From contig CAZYDV010000165.1 of NCBI GenBank assembly GCA_964646405.1, forward strand, positions 1 through 13,638: a stretch of DNA of 13,638 nt. The letters run 5' to 3'. A model generated the notes under the pieces. The model was not told the origin of the DNA and searched no databases. It saw nothing but the letters and a program-made list of their open reading frames with translations. A program made the translations under genes and the position numbers. Within the stretch, counting starts at the first letter, position 1; each line of letters starts with the position of its first letter. Positions 7,901 to 13,638 of this stretch are shown in pieces. This stretch comes from CAKZSB01 sp964646405 (GTDB lineage: Bacteria > Pseudomonadota > Gammaproteobacteria > Granulosicoccales > Granulosicoccaceae).

Positions 7901-8443
7901 ATGCGAGCATCAGAACCCTTTCGCCAGTTCCTGCAACACTGCGCGCAGGGATTACTGGAACAGGCGAGTACAACAGAAACTAAAGCCGGTGCCAACCGGC
8001 TGGCCGCACGCGTACAATCGGCGCCTGCCAGGGACTACATTGCGCAAAACCAGCCAGTGCTGGCAAGCGTGGATAAGCTCCCAGCGTCTGACTTTAGCTA
8101 CGGATTTGAATCGATCTTCGCACAGATACCGTGGCGCCACTCCAGTCGCACCACCGATGACGGACACGAAACAGCCCTTGGCGCGATCAATGAGATGCTT
8201 GACCTTGGCGATCTGGTGACCGGGTTGCTATACCTCGATACCCACAAAGTATATCCGCTGCATCAACACAAACCGCAGGAGCTCTATCTGGTGATGGCGG
8301 GCCATGGTCAGTGGCGCTATGGCGGCGCGGAGCAATTTAAAACCAAACAACCGGGTGAGGTGATCTACAACCACCCCAATGATCTGCACGGTATCAGAGC
8401 TGGTACAACGCCGTTGCTGGCGCTGTATGTGTTGTGGCCATGA
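7901..8443 (+). CDS. DddL/DddQ-like cupin, candidate DMSP lyase
   Basis: A 180-residue single-domain cupin. An N-terminal helical region (about 1-100) is followed by a C-terminal beta-barrel carrying the canonical cupin motif 1, HQHKPQELYLVMAG (His121, His123, Glu127, final Gly134), and motif 2, PGEVIYNHPNDLHGI (His163). Tyr118 and Tyr129 frame the metal site. The pattern Y-x2-H-x-H-x3-E-x-Y plus a distal His is that of the DddQ/DddL/DddW DMSP lyases, in which the second Tyr acts as base to release dimethylsulfide and acrylate, and the length is close to DddQ. The ending RAGTTPLLALYVLW is also typical. No dddA/dddC or acrylate-processing genes are adjacent, so a DMSP lyase-like enzyme with another substrate (the wider cupin-DLL group) is a real alternative. 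Divergent from the MFS gene; its stop is 18 bases from that of the convergent VOC gene. ATG 7901 has only a weak GGGA-like site. Confidence 0.75.
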   Translation: MRASEPFRQFLQHCAQGLLEQASTTETKAGANRLAARVQSAPARDYIAQNQPVLASVDKLPASDFSYGFESIFAQIPWRHSSRTTDDGHETALGAINEMLDLGDLVTGLLYLDTHKVYPLHQHKPQELYLVMAGHGQWRYGGAEQFKTKQPGEVIYNHPNDLHGIRAGTTPLLALYVLWP

Positions 8444-8461
8444 TGCACAATCAGGCGCAGC

Positions 8462-8878
8462 TCAACCGGGCGGATAGACAATAAATTCGAGCAGGTTTCG
8501 ATCGGGATCGCGAATATAGATACTCTGCCCGAGCACGCGCCCATGTTCTCGCCCACCACCACGGGCGACCGGACCCAACTCGATGGGAATCTGCAAGGTA
8601 TCGAGAAACTGCTGCAGTTTTTCTATCGTATCCGCCCACACAAAACAGAAGTCGCCGCAGCCGGGCACCGAATGGGGCGCGCGCAAATCGAATGCATTGG
8701 ATTTCCACATGGGCGGATGATGAAAGTTGAATCGATGCTGGCCAAAATGCACGGAATCGAAAGGCAGGCCGTCGAGGTCGTGCTCCTCGACAACAAAACC
8801 CAGTTGCCGATAGAAATCACGCATCTGCGCGACGTTGGCGATCGGGATCGCCACGTGGTCAAAGCCCTGAATACTCAT
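8462..8878 (-). CDS. VOC family protein (glyoxalase/bleomycin-resistance fold)
   Basis: A protein of about 138 residues in the vicinal oxygen chelate superfamily, which includes glyoxalase I, ring-cleaving dioxygenases and FosA/FosX. Residues GFDHVAIPIANVAQMRDFYRQLGF form the first beta-alpha-beta unit; metal-ligand candidates are the His of DHVAIP, the last His in HFGQHRFNFHHPP, and the Glu in RDPDRNLLEFIVYPPG. The segment REHGRVLGQSIYIRDPD matches the common small VOC proteins often annotated as glyoxalase or virulence protein. I chose ATG 8878 (MSIQGFDHVAIP) over the GTG at 8905, whose extra nine residues are not family-like. No strong ribosome site. It starts just beyond a strong terminator, so it needs its own promoter in about 60 bases, or readthrough. 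The substrate cannot be told. Confidence 0.85.
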   Translation of the reverse strand: MSIQGFDHVAIPIANVAQMRDFYRQLGFVVEEHDLDGLPFDSVHFGQHRFNFHHPPMWKSNAFDLRAPHSVPGCGDFCFVWADTIEKLQQFLDTLQIPIELGPVARGGGREHGRVLGQSIYIRDPDRNLLEFIVYPPG

Positions 8879-8938
8879 GTTGCAACCCGGCTTAGGAGTG
8901 GTCACCTAGTTTGAATGCAACAAACCCGTTCTTCAAAC

Positions 8939-8967
8939 AAAAAAAGCCCACATCCGTTGTGGGCTTT
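8939..8967 (-). terminator. Strong intrinsic terminator with GGA in its loop
   Basis: On the minus strand GCCCACA (8964-8958, reading right to left as TGTGGGC on plus) pairs with TGTGGGC across the 5-base loop ACGGA. Three A-U pairs extend the stem, and a run of seven U (8945-8939) follows, then GUUUG. It ends transcripts coming from the GST side. Its reverse side has only TTTCT, so it is mainly unidirectional. The loop contains a GGA triplet, like the hairpins preceding it. Confidence 0.85.
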
Positions 8968-9180
8968 CTGGCCTCCTGCCACAGGCAGCACCCGGGGCTT
9001 CCTGCCCACCTGATGCTCACCGCATCCCTGTTGTCAACTCACCCGGACATCCCGCTCCGTTTTACACTGGGCAGCAGCCGCGTTGAACTGGCGAATCCTT
9101 CGCTTGTCATCGCTGGCCTTGGCCTGAACTAAGTGTGTCAGTTTGAGCACATCGAACCTGCGATCCATTACCCGGCAAAT
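8939..9180 (-). ncRNA. Candidate CsrB/RsmY/RsmZ-like regulatory RNA
   Basis: The gap between the GST stop (9204) and the terminator reads on the minus strand as a chain of short hairpins presenting GGA, the binding motif of CsrA/RsmA. In transcript order: GCGAA-GGA-TTCGC (9103-9091); CGGA with loop GCGGGATG then TCCG (9059-9044); GATGC-GGTGA-GCATC (9026-9012, loop lacks a strict GGA); GGGC-AGGAA-GCCC (9007-8995); TGGC-AGGAG-GCCA (8981-8969); and the terminator with loop ACGGA (8957-8953). Five of six loops carry GGA, and two are the favoured AGGA form. Further GGA triplets lie unpaired at 9164-9166 and near 9025-9027. Such RNAs sequester CsrA/RsmA and so relieve post-transcriptional repression. 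The 5' end is a guess: a TATTAG box at 9192-9187 would start the RNA near 9180, but its -35 is poor. A competing hairpin, CTGCC/GGCAG, overlaps the fifth stem. A 44-codon frame at 9168-9034 is the rival explanation. Confidence 0.55.
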
Positions 9181-9203
9181 GCGGTACTAATACCACTTGA
9201 TGA

Positions 9204-9821
9204 TCATGACTTCATGTCTTCGGGCAGGGTCTGCTGCAAAGCGTCACGTTGATAGAACTGCTCGTGCCAGCGCGCAAGCGATGGCGCTGCGGCACGCCAG
9301 TTTTCGTCGGCGTTGCGAAAATCCAGATAGCCCAGTGCGATCGCTACTGACAGTGTGCCAATATCAACCGTATCGCCCAGCGACCCGGCCTCGGCTTCAA
9401 GCGCATCCACGGCACGCAGAAATTTGGCTTTCTGCGCATCGACCCAGTTGTCCCACCGATGCTCTGCGGGACGCACAAAGCCTTCGTAGCGTACGAGAAT
9501 GGCGGCATCACAAATGCCATCGGCCATCGCCTGGCGTCGCAGCGCGGTCCAGCGCGCGGGGCCAGAAGCCGGAAACAACCGGCGCTCGGCAAGCCCGTCG
9601 AGGTATTCACAGATCACGCGCGAGTCGTACAACACCATTCCATCATCGGTAAGCAAAGCGGGTATCTTGCCCAGCGGATTTTCGGCATTCAGGCCAGCAT
9701 CGGGATTGACGGGTGTCAGCAGAACCGGGGCAATCTCGATGCGATCGCGCAAGCCACACTCCATCGCGACCACCAGAACCTTACGCACATAGGGCGAGGC
9801 CGGATTGAAATACAGTTTCAC
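9204..9821 (-). CDS. Glutathione S-transferase family protein
   Basis: A 205-residue cytoplasmic glutathione S-transferase. The N-terminal thioredoxin-like domain (about 1-80) begins KLYFNPASPYVRKVLVVAME, with the Ser of the SPYVRK motif as the likely glutathione-activating residue. It then has NPLGKIPALLTDDGMVLYDSRVICEYLD, containing the cis-Pro of KIPAL and the glutathione-binding DSR. The C-terminal helical domain (about 85-200) includes DIGTLSVAIALGYLDFR, the usual capping region. Start: a perfect AAGGAGG at 9829-9835 lies 7 bases before GTG 9821 but only one base before ATG 9827, so GTG 9821 is preferred and restores the classic family start (M)KLY. The MFS gene ends about 115 bases upstream on the same strand. 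The substrate could be a product of the neighbouring aromatic pathway, but this is inference from position. Confidence 0.92.
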   Translation of the reverse strand: MKLYFNPASPYVRKVLVVAMECGLRDRIEIAPVLLTPVNPDAGLNAENPLGKIPALLTDDGMVLYDSRVICEYLDGLAERRLFPASGPARWTALRRQAMADGICDAAILVRYEGFVRPAEHRWDNWVDAQKAKFLRAVDALEAEAGSLGDTVDIGTLSVAIALGYLDFRNADENWRAAAPSLARWHEQFYQRDALQQTLPEDMKS

Positions 9822-9938
9822 TGCCATTCCTCCTTAGGACGAGTCGTGCCGATCATTCTACGCATTTGGTGCAGGCTATGGCCGCTGGACCCTTTTTTAA
9901 TCCCAGTTGGCCAGCCATTGATGCGACCACAAGTGATA

Positions 9939-11156
9939 CTACCCTCGCGCCAAAGCGCCCAGTCGCTGCGTGCTGACAACCGTGAAAATTGTCAGTACCG
10001 AGGCGAGTGCTGCGATATAAAAGACCGCATTGGCCTCTCCGCGGTCGAGCAGATATCCGAACAGTGGTGGCGCGACGATACCGCCGATATTAAAGCCGGT
10101 GGCCACAAAGCCAAACACTTTGCCGGTCTGTCCTTCTGGCGTAATCGAGCGGATCAGCATGTCGCGCGATGGCGACACGGCACCGGAGAAAAATCCACCG
10201 ATCGCAAACCACACGACTAACCATGCGGTGTGTGGAGCCATCAACACGGCTGCCACGATACACACGGCAATAATCAAAAAACACAACGCGGCAAAGCCTG
10301 CGTGATTACTGTTGCGATCGGCGAGACGGCCACCTGCCAACACGCCAACCGGCGAGGCAAACAACCAGGCTGATATCAAGCTGCCTGCGAACAATGTCGA
10401 CATCCCGTACTCGACATGTAGCGCGGACACACCAAACCCCGTGACGCCGCGAGTGATTAACGAGATACCCACAAAAAACAACAGGCCCATCAGGATCGGT
10501 GCGGTCAATAACAACGCGATGCCAGCGCCCGCTACCGGTTTTTTTGCGGACTCGCTGCCGGCTTTGGTATCCAGCGCGGTTCGCTGCGAAAGCAGCGCAA
10601 TGGCTACCACCACACCGGCCAATCCGCACAGCGCGAGTGCGACTTTCCACCCCACAAGCGCCGCGATCAACAGCACCGACACCGGGCCAACCGCATCACC
10701 CAGAAAGCCCGCAGCAGTGTGGTAGGAAAAGGCACGGCCCATCTTCGATGGTTTGACGATCGAATTCAATATCGAGTAGTCGGCCGGGTGATAAACCGAA
10801 TTGGCAACGCCTGCAATGCCAAGTAAAGCAACAAACCAGATCCAGCTATCCACCTGACCGATAAACGCAAACGCCAGCCCCTCAATGGCCAGTCCCACGA
10901 TCAGGATACCGGCGGCGCCGTAGCGATCAACCAGAAACCCCATCGGCGCCTGGGTAAACCCCGACAGCAGGCTGAAAACGGTCAGCCCAATACCAATCTC
11001 GGTGTAACCGACCCCCAGGTGTTCGGCCAGCAGCGGAAAAAGCGGGGCAAGCAGTAACAGATAGAAGTGGCTGAAAAAGTGCGCCACACACACAAGGCCC
11101 ACCGCCAGATCATTGCCCCGCGAATCACTGGACGGTGCAGACGCCGCCACACTCAC
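9939..11156 (-). CDS. MFS transporter, FSR (fosmidomycin resistance)-like
   Basis: A 405-residue inner-membrane major facilitator permease with about 12 helices. HFFSHFYLLLLAPLFPLLAEHLGVGYTEIGIGLTVFSLLSGFTQAPMGFLVDRYG forms helices 1-2 and the loop 2-3 motif (GFLVDRYG), and YHPADYSILNSIVKPSKMGRAFSYHTAAGFLGDAVGP resembles the helix 4-5 region of Fsr-type exporters, where a His-Pro pair is conserved. A short hydrophilic linker (about residues 205-220) separates the halves. It probably exports a small organic anion, drug or pathway product; the substrate is unproven. The start is GTG 11156 (a second GTG follows two codons on), 11 bases after the stop of the dienelactone-hydrolase-like gene, so the two are almost certainly co-transcribed. 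The ribosome site is weak: AGGA is 15 bases upstream. Confidence 0.9.
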   Translation of the reverse strand: MSVAASAPSSDSRGNDLAVGLVCVAHFFSHFYLLLLAPLFPLLAEHLGVGYTEIGIGLTVFSLLSGFTQAPMGFLVDRYGAAGILIVGLAIEGLAFAFIGQVDSWIWFVALLGIAGVANSVYHPADYSILNSIVKPSKMGRAFSYHTAAGFLGDAVGPVSVLLIAALVGWKVALALCGLAGVVVAIALLSQRTALDTKAGSESAKKPVAGAGIALLLTAPILMGLLFFVGISLITRGVTGFGVSALHVEYGMSTLFAGSLISAWLFASPVGVLAGGRLADRNSNHAGFAALCFLIIAVCIVAAVLMAPHTAWLVVWFAIGGFFSGAVSPSRDMLIRSITPEGQTGKVFGFVATGFNIGGIVAPPLFGYLLDRGEANAVFYIAALASVLTIFTVVSTQRLGALARG

Positions 11157-11167
11157 GCGTCGAAGCC

Positions 11168-11911
11168 CTATTCCTGCCCGTCACCGAGATTGCGCTCAAA
11201 CAAGGCAAAGACCTTGTCCCAACTCAGCTCCGCGGCAGCCGGATCATAAGGTGCGCGCTCGACAAACGAGTAGCCGTGATCAACGCCGTCAAACACATCC
11301 ATTTCATATCGCAGATTCGCCTCGTCCAGTGCCGTGCGAAAGGTTTGAATATATTCTGCGGGCGTATAGGTATCGAGGGCGCCAAAGCCGTAGTACAACT
11401 CGGCGGTGATACCGGAAAGGTGCCGGTGGGGCGAATCGTCGTCTTCGGTGACCAGGCGGGTGCCGTACAGCGACGCCGCACAGGCAAAACGATCGGGAAA
11501 GCGGCGGGCGGTCGTCGTGACGAATCGACCACTCATGCAAAAGCCGATACTGCCAAATGCACCTGGCAGTACCGCACGGTGTCCTTCCAGGTAGCCAATC
11601 ATCGCAGCGGTGACATCGTTGATGTCGCCATCGGTCAGACCATGATACGCCTGCAGAATCACCCCCGTCATGGCGTCAGTCCGGTGCGCGGTATCGAACC
11701 TCAGGGTGCCGTAGCGATGATACAAGTCCGGCAAAATACAGGCATAACCCTGTTTGGCGATACGGCGCGCCATATTGCGCAACTCTTCTCGTATACCGGG
11801 GGCGTCCATGTAGAACACGATCGCAGGCCACTCCTGCTCGTTATCCGGTGCGACGAAAAAGCTGGGGATGATGCCGTTCTTGCTGGTGACATCGATAGTT
11901 TCTTCAAACAT
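11168..11911 (-). CDS. Dienelactone hydrolase family protein
   Basis: A 247-residue cytoplasmic alpha/beta hydrolase of the dienelactone hydrolase (carboxymethylenebutenolidase) family. The nucleophile elbow is GFCMSGR with Cys125, the acid is Asp180 in FGALDTYTP, and His212 in DGVDHGYSF completes the Cys-Asp-His triad. In true dienelactone hydrolases a Glu near position 36 restrains the cysteine; here the equivalent stretch YMDAPGI has Asp36, so substrate or tuning may differ. The sequence LPDLYHRYG is also typical of the group. Length is normal. Possible roles are lactone hydrolysis in ring-cleavage pathways or a general esterase; no ring-cleavage dioxygenase is seen here apart from the unassigned VOC protein. 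ATG 11911 is the only sensible start, with no strong ribosome site. It lies 113 bases after iorB and 11 bases before the MFS gene. Confidence 0.9.
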   Translation of the reverse strand: MFEETIDVTSKNGIIPSFFVAPDNEQEWPAIVFYMDAPGIREELRNMARRIAKQGYACILPDLYHRYGTLRFDTAHRTDAMTGVILQAYHGLTDGDINDVTAAMIGYLEGHRAVLPGAFGSIGFCMSGRFVTTTARRFPDRFACAASLYGTRLVTEDDDSPHRHLSGITAELYYGFGALDTYTPAEYIQTFRTALDEANLRYEMDVFDGVDHGYSFVERAPYDPAAAELSWDKVFALFERNLGDGQE

Positions 11912-12024
11912 GGGCGTCTCGATTAACAGGATGATGGAAAACTATTGCGCTCGGCCTGACCGGGCTGCACGTCCCGGTTATTTGCCCATTCAGCCCTTCG
12001 CTCACGACGTTTTTCAACGCCCTG

Positions 12025-13554
12025 TTAATGGACAGAATCTGCGGTTGCCTGCGCGGTAATCGCCGTTGATGATTGTAGTGCCTGAAGCCGCTCGGCCAGG
12101 GCCACGCCATCGGCATTGGCCAGCGCCAGCGTGCGCAATTCGCGCAAGATTTGCGCACCGCTGGCCTGCGCCTGTAACAGTGGCACCGCGTTTAGCAATT
12201 GCGAGAAGCGCGACTGGCCTCGCTCGTGCGTATCGCTGTAACCCTTGATCAACCGGCGACACTGAATCACCTCGACTGCCAGATCATAATTTTGTGCAAG
12301 CTGGCCAGTCGCGACAACAAGCCATTGCTTGATATGGTCGTGCTCTTGTCGGTGCCGAGCCAGCGCGCGACGCCAGCGACGCAAGCCACCCAGCGCGTAC
12401 AACAAGGCAAATGGCAACAGCCGGTCACTGCGCAACCTGCGCCCTTTATTGACACGCCGATCGATCCAGCCCATCAACGCCGGGCGTTTTTCGATTGCAT
12501 CCGCCAGACGCACTGGCAACAGGCTGACAATCTCCTGGCCACGCGGATGCATAAATTCGGTGATCTGCAGAATCGATGACTCCTTGGCATATTCATTTGC
12601 AATGCGCTGTAAGCGGGTTTTTCGGGTCTTAAGATCCGCCACGCGAATCACATCGTCATAGCACATTGCGTTGGCCAGATGCTTGACACAGGCGTCTGTG
12701 AAGGCCTGTTGTGGATCTGCCGCGGCCAAAGATTCGAGCTTTTCGACATACTCTGACCCGTATTCAATATCCTGATAGTCGACAACTTTCCGCAACGCCG
12801 CACGCAATAGCTGTGGATCGGAGGTTTCGATCATCTGCGCACGGGCAAACAGCGCCTGCCACTGTTGCTGCAGTGACTCGGGCCCATCGACCTGAATAGA
12901 GTCTGCAACCGGGGCTGAGGTAGATTCGTCAGCAGGCGGTTGTTGCGCAAGTTCGAACGCACGATCAAACGCACGAGCGCTTGCATCGGCGCCTCGACCG
13001 GACTGCTCAATTGTCTGCCGGAAACTCTCAATTGGAAACGGCAAGCGCTTTGAGCCTGCCAGCGCACCGAACAGCGAGGCCGACGCCACGGTGCCCTGTT
13101 CGCGCGCGACTTGCTCCATGTCGAACATCACAAGCTCACGCGAGGCAAGATTCGCAGCCAGTTTGACTTCAGCCGGTGACGAAATGCCATTGCCCGGCTG
13201 GACTTTTTCAGACACCGCCAGCATACGATGTTCCGAGGCGATCAGTGTGGTTTTATCCGGTGTGACAAAACCGCGCAGGATGGCGCGTCCGGCCTCCATC
13301 ATCTCGGCTGCAATCACAATATCGACATCAGCCTCGGAAGGGGCCAGAGCAAACACCGGTCGGCGCGCGCCGGATGCCGCCATTTCTATGTAGTAGAAAG
13401 TAGCACCGGTGCGCTGCGCCACCCCCGCCACCGCGGTGGACTGAACCGCCCAGTCATTGGCCTGAGCCAGATGCACAATCCAGTTCGACAGCACGCCACC
13501 GCCTTGCCCGCCAACCGCGAAGATCGCGATTTTAATCACGCCCGAATCAGCCAT
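12025..13554 (-). CDS. iorB: Indolepyruvate:ferredoxin oxidoreductase, beta-type subunit with DUF6537-like C-terminus
   Basis: A 509-residue cytoplasmic subunit of a thiamine-diphosphate 2-oxoacid:ferredoxin oxidoreductase, which converts aryl-pyruvates from Trp, Phe or Tyr transamination to aryl-acetyl-CoA, passing electrons to ferredoxin. The N-terminal gamma-type domain (about 8-200) starts IKIAIFAVGGQGGGVLSNWIV, with the diagnostic GGQGG loop, and VAGVAQRTGATFYYIEM is the next conserved block. A low-complexity linker QQPPADESTSAPVADS follows, then an all-helical C-terminal domain (about 230-490) of the DUF6537 type, with VVDYQDIEYGSEYVEKL and VIRVADLKTRKTRLQRI. Such long beta subunits are usual in Proteobacteria and roughly double the archaeal size. 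The start at ATG 13554 overlaps the iorA stop by 8 bases; ATG 13563 is possible. Neither has a ribosome site, which fits translational coupling. Confidence 0.92.
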   Translation of the reverse strand: MADSGVIKIAIFAVGGQGGGVLSNWIVHLAQANDWAVQSTAVAGVAQRTGATFYYIEMAASGARRPVFALAPSEADVDIVIAAEMMEAGRAILRGFVTPDKTTLIASEHRMLAVSEKVQPGNGISSPAEVKLAANLASRELVMFDMEQVAREQGTVASASLFGALAGSKRLPFPIESFRQTIEQSGRGADASARAFDRAFELAQQPPADESTSAPVADSIQVDGPESLQQQWQALFARAQMIETSDPQLLRAALRKVVDYQDIEYGSEYVEKLESLAAADPQQAFTDACVKHLANAMCYDDVIRVADLKTRKTRLQRIANEYAKESSILQITEFMHPRGQEIVSLLPVRLADAIEKRPALMGWIDRRVNKGRRLRSDRLLPFALLYALGGLRRWRRALARHRQEHDHIKQWLVVATGQLAQNYDLAVEVIQCRRLIKGYSDTHERGQSRFSQLLNAVPLLQAQASGAQILRELRTLALANADGVALAERLQALQSSTAITAQATADSVH

Positions 13555-13638
13555 CGGCAGCATCTACAAACTGCAGACGGCCGCGCGCGCGGCGATTCTG
13601 CAACCAGCCAATCGCACCGCTGCGCCAGCGCGAGATCG
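13547..13638 (-). CDS. iorA: C-terminal end of indolepyruvate oxidoreductase alpha subunit (partial)
   Basis: Only the last 29 codons plus stop (13549-13547) are in the window; the 5' part lies beyond the right edge. The visible peptide ends in WLQNRRARGRLQFVDAADG, a basic helix followed by a short tail. Identification rests mainly on position: in Proteobacteria the alpha subunit gene directly precedes and overlaps the long beta subunit, and the tail fits that frame. The other two minus-strand frames give less plausible sequence. The overlap with iorB is 8 bases, implying coupled synthesis of the two subunits in equal amounts. Confidence 0.65.
   Translation of the reverse strand, partial: ISRWRSGAIGWLQNRRARGRLQFVDAADG

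Noticed and set aside
8432..8450. TTGTG / CACAA dyad at the cupin-VOC convergence
   Set aside because: Five-bp AT-rich stem with no T-tract; too weak to call a bidirectional terminator.
9034..9168. 44-codon frame on minus in the GST-VOC gap (starts MDRRFDVLKLTHL)
   Set aside because: It has a charged, protein-like look but no ribosome site, and the repeated GGA hairpins plus terminator explain the region better; it remains the main alternative to the RNA.
11912..12024. Dyad ACCGGG / CCCGGT between iorB and the hydrolase gene
   Set aside because: A 6-bp stem without a T-run; it is not a terminator and no promoter could be supported.
1..13638. Mobile elements, CRISPR arrays, tRNA or rRNA genes
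   Set aside because: I looked for transposase or integrase motifs, regularly spaced repeats and tRNA-like cloverleafs and saw none.

Overview
This window is about 13.6 kb of dense bacterial DNA from a Gram-negative organism, probably an aerobic gammaproteobacterium from a marine or other aquatic habitat. I infer this from the gene families: SulP, ChrA with a rhodanese-ChrB fusion, proteobacterial IorAB, and a DddQ-like cupin. A candidate CsrB/Rsm-type RNA points the same way. No genus can be named. There is no rRNA, tRNA, insertion sequence, phage gene or CRISPR array. Nearly all genes lie on the minus strand; only the SulP transporter and the cupin are on plus.

Layout from left to right. 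Bases 1-749 hold a truncated DMT/EamA permease (minus). A 600-base gap follows, which is long for this window. It carries two TTGATCAA palindromes and a GC-rich segment (about 884-964) able to fold, upstream of a SulP-STAS anion transporter (1350-3149, plus). Next, read from the right, is a translationally coupled pair: a rhodanese-ChrB chromate resistance protein (4640-5473) and the ChrA efflux transporter (3336-4643). The chrB leader can form a hairpin plus a loop-to-downstream pseudoknot. Then come an NAD-dependent epimerase with a hairpin at its stop codon (5589-6485) and a YcaD-like MFS permease (6531-7829). A 180-residue cupin (7901-8443) diverges from the permease and has the metal-site spacing of the DMSP lyase family. 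It converges on a VOC/glyoxalase-fold protein (8462-8878).

Between the VOC gene and a glutathione S-transferase gene (9204-9821) is a roughly 240-base gap. On the minus strand it reads as a string of short hairpins with GGA in their loops, ending in a strong intrinsic terminator whose own loop also carries GGA. This is the hallmark of CsrB/RsmY/RsmZ-type RNAs that sequester CsrA/RsmA, and it is the most interesting item here.

The right end is a minus-strand run: the 3' end of iorA, iorB (indolepyruvate:ferredoxin oxidoreductase), a dienelactone-hydrolase-family protein, an FSR-like MFS permease and the GST. Together these suggest oxidation of aryl-pyruvates from aromatic amino acids with an associated hydrolase and efflux step. 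The functional link beyond iorAB is inferred from position only.
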